NCBI GenBank assembly: GCA_947623185.1
Contig: CANQGL010000001.1
Location: 1-64,000, forward strand
Reading direction: 5' to 3'
Source of the DNA: an uncultured Lachnospiraceae bacterium
GTDB taxonomy: Bacteria; Bacillota; Clostridia; Lachnospirales; Lachnospiraceae
Length of the DNA stretch: 64,000 nucleotides
Shown here: in pieces, positions 27,701 through 35,486 of the stretch
How positions within the stretch are numbered: the stretch's first letter is position 1
How the letters are laid out: each line of letters starts with the position of its first letter
Program-made: the position numbers and the translations under genes
The notes under the pieces: model-generated
Told to the model about the DNA's origin: nothing
The model's database searches: none
Seen by the model: the letters and a program-made list of their open reading frames with translations, nothing else

Positions 27701-27806
27701 ACAGGTGATTTTGAAAAAAGGAGTTACAAAAGAAATGCTCAGGAAGAGAATTCAGGAAACATTTGCTGACTGCGGTGTGGAAGTATGGGATTGCGAATTG
27801 ATATGA
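24771..27806 (+). CDS. Bifunctional FKP-like sugar kinase / sugar-1-phosphate guanylyltransferase
   Basis: The start is ATG 24771 (AAGGA eight bases upstream); GTG 24750 is less likely. The 1011-residue product has an N-terminal fucose-1-phosphate guanylyltransferase-like domain, residues 1 to about 550, with RIGSGGATLNVIR and ILVIHSGGDSKRIPQYSVCGKIFAPIPR. The C-terminal GHMP kinase domain, about 650-1011, has VPKGSGLGTSSIIAAAAVKAL near residue 785 and CGAGGGGFLQVI near the end. FKP enzymes make GDP-L-fucose from free fucose; relatives also accept D-arabinose. With a KpsF-like isomerase and an HAD phosphatase next door, a GDP-D-arabinose route is possible (inference). Confidence 0.88.
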   Translation: MKTDKFFAQGYEDALKDYLYSCTNICSDRWDWIVLTASNECQAHAYQMQIDRRIAEKRLPLGTSFCVVPDYSNKRIGSGGATLNVIRCLAEKIGIEEVYKQKILVIHSGGDSKRIPQYSVCGKIFAPIPRLLPNGYVSTIFDDLVIAAIDIPNRCGKGMMIFPSDTELLFNSRQIDLLSCDAAGLSIKAPVLEGQEHGVFLQGNRSHDHRNNDVARFLHKQSEIVLRARGAVDELNQVNIDTGCIWFSDKIIKEMYELISTKGIYDQVRFDQFVNSKVCLNLYSDFVYPLAYEGTWDEFCQETPEKGYSNELSKCREEIWKRFHKYGLALVKMMPARYIHFGMTHEMYNLWVSNINKYKYLGWNSKVITNAKTGTVINSYISEDSELADNCYIENAVITHSIVSEGTVLSNVDIDGFIIPSNVVMHALKLENGKYVCRIYGRNDNPKESYTSNFLESSLSKLISLTGVEKKAIWNGSTASIWNACIYPECDSMKEAVESALLLYDIITEKASEKDILKWKDSKKHSLASSYNKADVLAAIKRGNEISRKIMLEEFITEIENGADMSKAVAALNFKEDIATELILELKDIAAARCFPQNMRLYMACADICRKYSIESPDINYLSFENLAYSVICKTIIEATFDKYKVDFKKLHFVHESCTVDLPVRVNFCGSPSDAAPYCLEHGGTMIDGALLLNGKMPIKVTVSKIPEHEVRLGSLDQDCMGIFTNLEDIRNCKNPSDPYALHKAVLVATGLVPIQASGISMADFCDHLGAGIEMITAVNVPKGSGLGTSSIIAAAAVKALNELCGIRVTDEMIYAQVFLAEQLMTTGGGWQDQVGGLTKGIKYFTSRPGKYQKIEVDHLNISSDILEELNSRFALIFSGQRRLARNVLREEMNQCIRNDKSALDAISNIQEYCAVMRYYLLKGDITSFAKYISKQYELVKVLDKGASNSFIEYIFDICDDLLDGKSICGAGGGGFLQVILKKGVTKEMLRKRIQETFADCGVEVWDCELI

Positions 27807-27820
27807 GGGGGACATAAGAT

Positions 27821-28783
27821 GTGAATAAAAAAATACAAATAGGGCGAAATGTTTTTGAAAACGAGATTGCGGTATTACTATCTGTTAAGGAACAGCTGGG
27901 AGAGGCTTTTCTGGCTATAGTTTCCGAAATAATGAACTGCAAAGGCAAAGTGATTTTCATTGGAATGGGAAAAAGCGGCCATATAGCAAAAAAAATTGCG
28001 GCAACTATGGCTTCGCTGGGAACTTGTTCCATTTCTCTTCATCCAGGCGAATGTATGCATGGTGACCTTGGAATGATCCAGAAACAGGATATTGTTGTAT
28101 TAATTTCCTATTCTGGCGAGAGCGATGAGATAATACGAATTATTCCAAGTATAAATATTATTGGAGCAACAATATTGGGAATCACATGTAATGCTGCTTC
28201 AACATTAGCAAGATCCTGCAAAGTAGTACAAGTAATGAATAATGTTAAAGAGGCTTGCTATTTGGGATTGGCACCCACCTCCAGTACTACAGCAGTTATG
28301 GTATACGGGGATGCTCTTGCTATAACAGTTTCAAGAATTAAGGGATTCCGAAAAGAAGATTTTGGTGTATTTCATCCTGCCGGATCTCTTGGAAAGAAGC
28401 TGATAACCCGATCTATTGATTTGATGAAACCGCTTAAACTAGAATCTCTTATCAGAGAAAATACGACGGTTCTAGAGGCGATAAAAGTAATGATTAGTAC
28501 AGATACTGATATGATTACTGTTGTTAATGACGATGAAAAGCTGATAGGTATTGTGACAAATGGCGATTTGAAGAGAAATATATCTGAAGAAGATATCAAG
28601 ACAAATGATGTTAGAAGCTTCACTCATTATTATCCTTATTTTGTAGATGTGTCTTCTATGGCAGTAGAAGCGCTAAGAATCATGACAGAAAATGGTGTGC
28701 ATGCCCTCCCGGTTGTTAAAGAAGAAAGGCCGGTAGGGGTTATTGAAAAGAGAACCATCCTTAACTGCGGAATATATTTATAA
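27821..28783 (+). CDS. KpsF/GutQ-family sugar-phosphate isomerase (arabinose-5-phosphate isomerase-like)
   Basis: 320 residues starting at GTG 27821, with GAGGGGG nine bases upstream. The N-terminal SIS domain (about 35-180) has GKSGHIAKKIAATMASLGT, HPGECMHGDLGMIQ and SYSGESDEIIRI. Two C-terminal CBS domains (about 205-320) include LIGIVTNGDLKRNI and VHALPVVKEERPVGVIEKR. The family interconverts D-ribulose-5-phosphate and D-arabinose-5-phosphate. No Kdo synthesis genes are near, as expected for a Gram-positive, so the product is probably used for a pentose or related sugar by the neighbouring FKP-like enzyme. Confidence 0.9.
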   Translation: MNKKIQIGRNVFENEIAVLLSVKEQLGEAFLAIVSEIMNCKGKVIFIGMGKSGHIAKKIAATMASLGTCSISLHPGECMHGDLGMIQKQDIVVLISYSGESDEIIRIIPSINIIGATILGITCNAASTLARSCKVVQVMNNVKEACYLGLAPTSSTTAVMVYGDALAITVSRIKGFRKEDFGVFHPAGSLGKKLITRSIDLMKPLKLESLIRENTTVLEAIKVMISTDTDMITVVNDDEKLIGIVTNGDLKRNISEEDIKTNDVRSFTHYYPYFVDVSSMAVEALRIMTENGVHALPVVKEERPVGVIEKRTILNCGIYL

Positions 28784-29058
28784 AAACGATAGTACCTCTT
28801 TTGTGGGATTTAAGTCGGTCATGCGTGCGAGGCATTCCATCAGTTTGACGGCGTGCTCATGGGAGACTGTTGTCTGATTTTTCAATGGGGGCTTTACAGT
28901 GGCTGCCGACAAAAGGGGTTACATCAAAGGGTTTGCCGGTATGATCGAGCATGTAACAGATGATGGAGCATGCGGATTTGCCGAAGACTCGCTGAGGCCA
29001 AGTAAAGATGTGTCTCATAACCGCGGCGATGCCCTTCACAAAAAGGTGGCTTATAATT
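28784..29058 (-). other. Intergenic remnant, possibly of a degraded transposase
   Basis: About 275 bases of higher GC than the neighbours on both sides. On the minus strand two frames give transposase-like but unrecognised pieces (a frame with RVFGKSACSIICYMLDHTG, another with SHEHAVKLMECLARMTDLNP). No start or ribosome binding site belongs to them. The AAAAGGTGG serving the next gene lies at its right edge. Confidence 0.35.
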
Positions 29059-29907
29059 ATGAAAGAAATAAAGTTATTGGCTTTGGATTTAGACGGAACA
29101 TTAACAAATTCATATAAAAAGGTTTCAGAAAAAAATAAAAGATATATAAAATGGGCACAGGAGAAAGGAGTCAAAGTGGTTTTGGCTTCAGGACGACCTG
29201 TTATAGGGATAAAAGGTATTGCGGATATCTTGGATTTGTGGAATAGAGGCGGGTATATTTTGGCATATAATGGAGGTCAGGTTATTGATTGTGTAACACA
29301 GATAAATTTGGTGAAACAAACTATACCGTCAAAATACATACATGATATTTGTGAAGTTGTTAGGAAATTCAACGTATTTCCTCTTTCATATAATGATAGA
29401 GGAGTTATATGCGAAGCTGATACGGATCCCTATGTAAAAAAGGAAGCCTATAATAATGGGATTGAAATTATAAAGGTTGATAATCTTGAAAAAGAAATTA
29501 CAGAGCCAGTTGTCAAGTTCATGGTTGTAGGGGCACCTAACGAACTGAATAAAGCTTATAGGTACCTTCAGGAACTATTTAATGGAAAACTAAATATCTT
29601 TTTTTCAGAACCGTATTTTTTGGAAATAACCCCATTGGGGATCGAAAAGGCAAGTGCCTTATTAAAGCTGGCTGACACTTTGGGGTACACGAGTGAGAAT
29701 ATCATGGCATGCGGTGACGGATTAAACGATATACCAATGTTAAAGATTGCCGGTGTATCAGTAGCTATGGGAAATGCGTATGATGAAACCAAAAGATATG
29801 CGGATTACATATCTGCTTCAAATGACTTGGATGGTGTAGCTGTTGCAATTGACAAATTTATTTTAAAGGGTGTTTCAGAAATATCTTGGAACGGGTTTGT
29901 CGATTGA
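29059..29907 (+). CDS. Cof-type HAD-IIB family hydrolase
   Basis: 282 residues from ATG 29059 (AAGGTGG upstream). HAD motif I is LLALDLDGTLTN, motif II is VVLASGRPVIG, and motifs III/IV are KASALLKLADTLGY and MACGDGLNDIPML. Cof-type enzymes are sugar-phosphate or nucleotide phosphatases. Between KpsF/FKP and the glycosyltransferases, a role in dephosphorylating the isomerase product before the FKP kinase step is plausible but unproven. Confidence 0.88.
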   Translation: MKEIKLLALDLDGTLTNSYKKVSEKNKRYIKWAQEKGVKVVLASGRPVIGIKGIADILDLWNRGGYILAYNGGQVIDCVTQINLVKQTIPSKYIHDICEVVRKFNVFPLSYNDRGVICEADTDPYVKKEAYNNGIEIIKVDNLEKEITEPVVKFMVVGAPNELNKAYRYLQELFNGKLNIFFSEPYFLEITPLGIEKASALLKLADTLGYTSENIMACGDGLNDIPMLKIAGVSVAMGNAYDETKRYADYISASNDLDGVAVAIDKFILKGVSEISWNGFVD

Positions 29908-30010
29908 TACAGGGATTGCGGAGGTTGTTTAGACGATATTTGACCACAAACTGCAAATATATTTATGAAATAATGATTAAGGGAAATTAACAAGGGAGAT
30001 ATAATAAGCA

Positions 30011-30676
30011 ATGGAAAGGAAAGAAAAGATACTGATTGTCCACAATTATTATCAAACTCCTGGTGGTGAGGATACCGTTGTTAAAAATGAAAAAAGGCTT
30101 TTGGAAGAGCATGGACATCAGGTTATTCTTTATAGTAGAGATAATTCTGAAATTACACATTTTTCACTTTGGAGAAAAATGTGTCTTCCGTTTTCAACGA
30201 TATTTTCTTTGAAGACTTATAAAGAAATAAGAAGGATAATTTATAATGAACAGATTGAAATTGTTCACGTTCATAATACATTGGCCTTAGTCAGCCCTGC
30301 GGTTTTCTATGCAGCTGTATCTCGAAATATACCAGTTGTTCAGACACTTCATAATTTTAGAATGCTCTGCCCAAATGGAATGTTTTACCGGGCTGGACAT
30401 ATCTGCGAAGATTGTGTAAAAAGGGGACTTTGGTGTTCGATAAAACACAGTTGCTACAGAGACAGCAGACTTCAGACGCTTGTTTGTGCGGCTAATATGA
30501 AAATTCACAGAATGACAGGTATATATGGGAAAATCAATTATATTTGTCTGACAGAATTCAACAAAGAAAAACTGCTAGAAATTAATAGGGTAACAGGAAA
30601 GGAGTTAATAAAGCCCAACAGGGTGTTTATAAAACCAAATTTTACGTTTATAATCTCGTCCGAAAATGATGTGTAA
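30011..30676 (+). CDS. GT4 glycosyltransferase, N-terminal half (gene split by frameshifts)
   Basis: 221 residues, MERKEKILIVHNYYQTPGGEDTVV, with HGHQVILYSRDN and IVHVHNTLALVSPAVFYAA, the acceptor-binding N-terminal domain of GT4 transferases, and a Cys cluster CEDCVKRGLWCSIKHSCYR also common in this subfamily. It stops at 30676. The donor-binding half continues in the next entry in the same nominal frame, but several stops lie between. A different frame across 30676-30745 reads through, so two small frameshifts broke one gene of about 400 codons. Probably inactive unless rescued. Confidence 0.75.
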   Translation: MERKEKILIVHNYYQTPGGEDTVVKNEKRLLEEHGHQVILYSRDNSEITHFSLWRKMCLPFSTIFSLKTYKEIRRIIYNEQIEIVHVHNTLALVSPAVFYAAVSRNIPVVQTLHNFRMLCPNGMFYRAGHICEDCVKRGLWCSIKHSCYRDSRLQTLVCAANMKIHRMTGIYGKINYICLTEFNKEKLLEINRVTGKELIKPNRVFIKPNFTFIISSENDV

Positions 30677-30727
30677 ATTTAATTATACCAAATCGAATGA
30701 TGAGGATAGAAAAGGTTAAAGAGAAAG

Positions 30728-31234
30728 ATGAATTTTATTTTTGCAGGAAGGATTACCGAATCTAAAGGAATAGATATGCTGCTGAGAGCGTGGGAATTAA
30801 TGAAAGATACTGCACCAGAATTAATTATATGTGGCTCGGGGCCTTTGGAGAATTGGTGCAGGCGGTATATAATAGAGCATAAGTTAAACGTTAATGTATT
30901 AGGATTCCTTTCTAATACAGAGGTAAAAAAAAGAATTGCTGATAGTGAGGCCCTTATATTACCCACACAGTGGTATGAAGGCTTTCCGATGATAATTGTC
31001 GAGTCATACTCTGTAAACACACCGGTTATCTGTACTGACTTAGGTAATGCAGGATCTATTGTAATTGAAGGGATAACGGGCTGGAAGTTTCATAATGCAG
31101 AAGAACTAATTGATTGTATACATAAGGCGGAACAAACAGACCTGGGAAAAAACATAAGGAATTATTATCAAAAGAATTTTTCTTCTGAGGCTAACTATAG
31201 GATGCTATCAAGTATATATGATTCTTTGAAATAG
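30728..31234 (+). CDS. GT4 glycosyltransferase, C-terminal half (gene split by frameshifts)
   Basis: 168 residues, starting MNFIFAGRITESKGIDMLLRAW, the standard opening of the Glycos_transf_1 donor domain, with LIICGSGPLENW and the EX7E-type stretch YEGFPMIIVESYSVNTPVICTD. There is no convincing ribosome binding site at its ATG. In the alternative frame the upstream bases encode KVKEKDEFYF, which joins smoothly to AGRITESKG after a one-base slip in the T-run near 30735-30745. It is therefore the second half of the split gene above. Confidence 0.75.
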   Translation: MNFIFAGRITESKGIDMLLRAWELMKDTAPELIICGSGPLENWCRRYIIEHKLNVNVLGFLSNTEVKKRIADSEALILPTQWYEGFPMIIVESYSVNTPVICTDLGNAGSIVIEGITGWKFHNAEELIDCIHKAEQTDLGKNIRNYYQKNFSSEANYRMLSSIYDSLK

Positions 31235-31249
31235 TTTTTGGAGGTAACT

Positions 31250-32440
31250 ATGTCAGAAGTAATAAGAAGCATGAGAATGCTCTTAAAGATAGTGATAATA
31301 TATTTAATCCGAATTTTTAGCAGGGTTTTTTCTATAATACCCTTGAAAAACAACCAAATTGTTTTCTCTTCGCAAGGGGGTGAGACTTATGGCGATAATG
31401 CACGATATATATCTGATTATCTCAGAAATAACTATTACAATAAGTTTCATATCATATGGCGATTTAAAGAGCCTTCAAAATATAAGTATTTAAAAGAAAA
31501 AGGCATACTTGTAATAGGTTATCAGTCATTGAGAGGTCTCTACTACTGTTGCACTTCGAAAATTATAATAAATACAACAGGGCCTCAGTCATGGTTTAAA
31601 AGAAGAGTAGGGCAAACCATTATAGAAACTTGGCATGGGGGTGGCGCATATAAAAAATCGGGATTGGATATCAATAACTTGCGAAAAGGCTTTTGGGGCG
31701 AAGAGCTTACGAAAAAATATTCATATAAGAACATTTCTATTTTCCTTTCTTCTTGCCATGCCTTTTCTCAAATAATAAGGAATAGTTTTCAATATAATAA
31801 TGAGATTATGGAATGTGGCATGCCAAGAAACGATTTTTTGATGAGAGCAAAAGACGATGAATTGTTTTTTCAAATCAAGAGAGATCTAGGAATCCCGGTA
31901 GAAAAAAAAGTACTTCTATTTGCGCCAACGTGGAGAGATGAAAATGTAATTTATCATATACCAGATGATTTTGTAAAGCTACCTATTATACTAAACATGC
32001 GGTTCGGGGGCGAATGGATTATTTTGGTTCGATCACATTATTTTAGCGTGTTCGACAAAGAAGATAGAATTTTTTTTGATGCGTCAAAATATCCAGATAT
32101 GCAGGAATTGCTATATATTTCAGATGTGCTGATTACAGATTATTCTTCATGCATGTGGGATATGTCGCTGATGTATAAACCGATTTTTTTATATGTTCCT
32201 GACTTGGAACTCTATGACCGAGAACGAGGGTTTTATACGGATCCTTATTCGTGGGGATTTCCGCTGTGCAAAACATATTTTGAACTGAAACAAGCTATTT
32301 TAGAATATGATGAAATAGAGTACCATGACATTGTAAAAAAGCACCAAGCTGATTTAGGAATATGCGAAACAGGCCATGCAACAGAGCTGGTATGTGAACG
32401 TATTTGTGAGGCATGCAGAATAAATGGAGATGGTAAATAA
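31250..32440 (+). CDS. CDP-polyol phosphotransferase, TagB/TagF-like
   Basis: Membrane-associated transferase that moves a glycerol- or ribitol-phosphate-type unit from a CDP-polyol to a glycan. The start is ATG 31250 (GGAGG at 31240-31244); an in-frame TTG at 31238 is rejected. In the 396-residue product, family motifs are ETWHGGGAYKKSG, LFAPTWRDEN, WIILVRSHYF and VLITDYSSCMWDMSLMYKPIFLY. An N-terminal amphipathic/hydrophobic segment (residues 8-30) would attach it to the membrane. The downstream Rpe-, TarI- and TarJ-like genes can supply its donor. Confidence 0.88.
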   Translation: MSEVIRSMRMLLKIVIIYLIRIFSRVFSIIPLKNNQIVFSSQGGETYGDNARYISDYLRNNYYNKFHIIWRFKEPSKYKYLKEKGILVIGYQSLRGLYYCCTSKIIINTTGPQSWFKRRVGQTIIETWHGGGAYKKSGLDINNLRKGFWGEELTKKYSYKNISIFLSSCHAFSQIIRNSFQYNNEIMECGMPRNDFLMRAKDDELFFQIKRDLGIPVEKKVLLFAPTWRDENVIYHIPDDFVKLPIILNMRFGGEWIILVRSHYFSVFDKEDRIFFDASKYPDMQELLYISDVLITDYSSCMWDMSLMYKPIFLYVPDLELYDRERGFYTDPYSWGFPLCKTYFELKQAILEYDEIEYHDIVKKHQADLGICETGHATELVCERICEACRINGDGK

Positions 32441-32610
32441 TAAAGTAGAAAGCTGTTAATAAACATAGACGAGTTTTAAATATGCGGAGAATAGTAAAGA
32501 AATAACATACAATTAAAAGCATAAATAAGTATCCACAATTTTCTGTTATGGGAATGATACTACAATCTATTTGATACTCCAAATTTTATAATAGTATGAA
32601 GGAGAACTAT

Positions 32611-33261
32611 ATGGAATTTTCAGCTTCGATGATGTGTGCGAGATACGAAAATCTTAAAGAAGAAGTCGAGCTTTTGGATTGTGCAGGGATAGATACATAT
32701 CATATAGATATTATGGATGGCGTGTTTGTACCAAATCTGGGCATGGGGCTTCAAGATATCCAATGTATTAGAAAATACACAAAAAAGCCACTTGAAGTTC
32801 ATTTGATGGTTAAAAATGTACCAGCATATCTGGAAGTGTTAAGAGGAGTAAATGTAAATAAAATATATATCCACCCAGAGGCGGATCAACATCCTTTTAC
32901 TACTTTACAGAAGGTTAAAGATTTGGGAATTGAACCGGGCGTCGTTATTGACCCGGGGACTTCTGTTGAAATGGTACGGGAGCTATTTAATATTTCTAAA
33001 TCAGTTTTAGTCATGACGGTTACACCAGGATTTGCAGGGCAGGCTTTTTTACCTTATGTTTCTGAAAAAATTGAGTACCTTGCTGAATTAAAGAAAAGGT
33101 ATCAACTGAGGTTATATTGGGACGGATGCTGCAAATGGGATAAGATTAAAACATATAGCAAGAAGGGAATGGACGGATTTGTTTTAGGAACCAATGTATT
33201 ATTCAACAAATCAGAGAGCTATGAGAAAATAATTTCGAAGGCGAGAAAGATCTCGGAATGA
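32611..33261 (+). CDS. Ribulose-phosphate 3-epimerase-like protein
   Basis: The start is ATG 32611, with AAGGAG at 32599-32604; an ATG at 32596 would place the ribosome binding site inside the gene. 216 residues of TIM-barrel type: HIDIMDGVFVPNLGMG (metal site), LEVHLMVKNV, VLVMTVTPGFAGQAF and WDGCCKWDKI. The last motif differs from the usual VDGGI of housekeeping Rpe, so the substrate may be a different ketose phosphate. Placed next to TarI/TarJ-like genes, it probably sets the configuration of the pentulose phosphate that is reduced to a polyol phosphate. Confidence 0.82.
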   Translation: MEFSASMMCARYENLKEEVELLDCAGIDTYHIDIMDGVFVPNLGMGLQDIQCIRKYTKKPLEVHLMVKNVPAYLEVLRGVNVNKIYIHPEADQHPFTTLQKVKDLGIEPGVVIDPGTSVEMVRELFNISKSVLVMTVTPGFAGQAFLPYVSEKIEYLAELKKRYQLRLYWDGCCKWDKIKTYSKKGMDGFVLGTNVLFNKSESYEKIISKARKISE

Positions 33262-33483
33262 TTGCCGCTTTGGAGAGAAGATTTAGAGAAAATATGCCAT
33301 TTTATAAGGAATACTATAAAAAAAGAGCTGACAATTGCTGTGGAAATGTAGGAAATAATGAAATGGATTAGTACTTGAACAAGTTTATAAACCAATTGCT
33401 AAGACTGGTAGTGTAGATATTTGATAAGAAAATAAAACTGCTACGACTCAAATACAATTAACTAAGCATAGGAGTGTAAGTTT

Positions 33484-34179
33484 ATGGTAACTGCGATTAT
33501 TTTATCTGGTGGCATAGGAACTCGTATGGGTACTGAATGTCCCAAACAGTATATCGAAATTGAAGGCAAGCCGATTTTATGGTATTGCTTATTAACATTT
33601 GAGCAACACCCTTTGATAGATCGTATTTTCATTGTAGCGACATCAGTTTGGCAGGATTATATAGGCGAAATCGTTAGGGATCTTGAAATGAAGAAATTCA
33701 GTGGATTCGCTGATGCGGGAAAAAGTCGCCAACAGTCTATCTATTATGGATTGCTTAAAGTGGAGGAGGCAGGAGAAGATGATGATATTATTATAATTCA
33801 CGACGCGGTTAGACCCTGTGTCAGCAGTAAGCTTCTTTCAGACTGCATATATATGATTAAAGATGCTGATGGTGCAATGCCTGTGTTGCCAGTAAAGGAT
33901 ACCGTTTACAGAAGCTTGGACGGGATTTATATTACAAATCTTTTAAATAGGGATGAAATTTTCGCGGGGCAAACGCCAGAGAGTTTCCGATTCCGGAAGT
34001 ATTTAGCGATTCATAAAAGCCTGTCAGAAGAAGGGCTGGCTTCTGTACATGGTAGTAGTGAAGTCGCTTTCAAAGCGGGAATGAAGATACAGATTTTTGA
34101 GGGTGATGAAAATAATTATAAAATAACGACTCCAGATGATTTGGAAAAGTTCCGCCAGCAGATAAAGTGTAAAAAGTGA
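33484..34179 (+). CDS. 2-C-methylerythritol/ribitol-5-phosphate cytidylyltransferase-like (IspD/TarI family)
   Basis: 231 residues: AIILSGGIGTRMGTECPKQYIEIEGKPILWY (nucleotide-binding loop), IIHDAVRPCVSS, PVKDTVYR and NYKITTPDDLEKF. In this position beside a TarJ-like dehydrogenase and a TagB/F-like transferase it is much more likely TarI-like, making a CDP-polyol, than the housekeeping IspD. AGGAGTG lies upstream. Confidence 0.88.
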   Translation: MVTAIILSGGIGTRMGTECPKQYIEIEGKPILWYCLLTFEQHPLIDRIFIVATSVWQDYIGEIVRDLEMKKFSGFADAGKSRQQSIYYGLLKVEEAGEDDDIIIIHDAVRPCVSSKLLSDCIYMIKDADGAMPVLPVKDTVYRSLDGIYITNLLNRDEIFAGQTPESFRFRKYLAIHKSLSEEGLASVHGSSEVAFKAGMKIQIFEGDENNYKITTPDDLEKFRQQIKCKK

Positions 34180-34189
34180 GGAAAAAGTA

Positions 34190-35215
34190 TTGAAGGCGTA
34201 TGTATTGTACGGGATAGCTGATTTAAGATATGAGGAGATTCCAATGCCACGTTGCCCTTCCGGATGGGGGATTGTGAAAATCAAAGCTGCAGGAATCTGT
34301 AGTTCGGATGTCCCTCGAATTATGAAAAAGGGGACATACCATTTTCCGACAATACCCGGTCATGAGTTTTCGGGGATTGTAGAGTCGGTAGCGGATCAAG
34401 ACAATCAGCATCTTATTGGAAAGAGAGTAGGTGTATTTCCGCTAATTCCTTGTGGAAAATGTAACCAATGCTTGACAGGACATTATGAAATGTGTAGCAA
34501 CTATGATTATCTTGGATCGCGAAGAAATGGAGGGTTTGCAGAATATGTGGCAGTTCCAGTGTGGAATATGGTGGAACTGCCTGATAGTGTACCATATGAA
34601 GAGGCGGCTTTATTAGAACCACTTGCGGTTGCGCTCCATGCAGTGAGAAGGGCTGGCGGACTTCATGGAAAAAGAGTGTCGGTAATTGGCACAGGGATGA
34701 TTGGAATTGCAGCTGCGAACTGGGCTATAACCCAAGGGGCGTCCGAGGTTTATGTGGTAGGACGCAATGAAGAAAAACGAAAGTTTGCAGAGCATTTTTC
34801 AGGGATTGCTTACGTTAATAGTTTAGAAGGAAACCCTCCAGATTCGGATATTATTATTGAAGCAGTAGGAACTCCGACTGCAATAAAAGAAGCCGTGGAA
34901 TATGCGATTCCTGGAGGGACGATAGTTCTTGTAGGGAATCCCTCTGGTGACATCAATTTTACACAGGATAACTACTGGCGGATCCTACGAAAGCAACTTC
35001 AATTATTGGGGACTTGGAACTCATCTTTTGGAACGGGCTCTATTTCGGATTGGACGGAGGCAATATCAATACTTATTGAAAAAAAGATTGATGTTGCTTC
35101 GCTCATTACGCATAAATATAGACAAACCAATTTAAGGGATGGGCTGAAGATTATGCAACAGCATAGTGAATCTTATTGTAAAGTAATGACTATTTGGAAT
35201 AATGAAGAGCTTTAA
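34190..35215 (+). CDS. Zinc-dependent medium-chain dehydrogenase, TarJ-like
   Basis: 341 residues from TTG 34190 (GAGGA seven bases upstream). It has the GroES-like fold with a catalytic zinc site (AAGICSSDVPR, IPGHEFSGIVE) and a structural zinc cluster (CGKCNQCLTGHYEMC). The NAD(P) fold is SVIGTGMIGIAAANWAI. TarJ reduces D-ribulose-5-phosphate to ribitol-5-phosphate. Related polyol-phosphate dehydrogenases are possible, but the 10-base spacing to a TarI-like gene favours that role. Confidence 0.85.
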   Translation: MKAYVLYGIADLRYEEIPMPRCPSGWGIVKIKAAGICSSDVPRIMKKGTYHFPTIPGHEFSGIVESVADQDNQHLIGKRVGVFPLIPCGKCNQCLTGHYEMCSNYDYLGSRRNGGFAEYVAVPVWNMVELPDSVPYEEAALLEPLAVALHAVRRAGGLHGKRVSVIGTGMIGIAAANWAITQGASEVYVVGRNEEKRKFAEHFSGIAYVNSLEGNPPDSDIIIEAVGTPTAIKEAVEYAIPGGTIVLVGNPSGDINFTQDNYWRILRKQLQLLGTWNSSFGTGSISDWTEAISILIEKKIDVASLITHKYRQTNLRDGLKIMQQHSESYCKVMTIWNNEEL

Positions 35216-35486
35216 GTTGCGAGGTGAAACAATAGTAAAAATTGCCAAATATTGACTGTTGACGGGTGTGATGCAATGCATTTAAAAGTAATATGGTCAG
35301 TTTCATATTGCCTAATGAGCATGTATCATGAATTATAGATAAGGTATTAACGATAAAAGATATGCCTTGAGAACATTTGCATTGCGCTATCATGATACAG
35401 ACTTTTTTAAAATATTTGCTTTGAATTTCCACTGAAAAGGTAGAGCTAGGAAATTTTTTTTGAATAAAACAAAGGAAAATGAGAAA

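Noticed and set aside
33484..34179. Annotation as housekeeping IspD of isoprenoid synthesis
   Set aside because: Position directly before a TarJ-like dehydrogenase and near a TagB/F-like transferase fits a CDP-polyol enzyme better.
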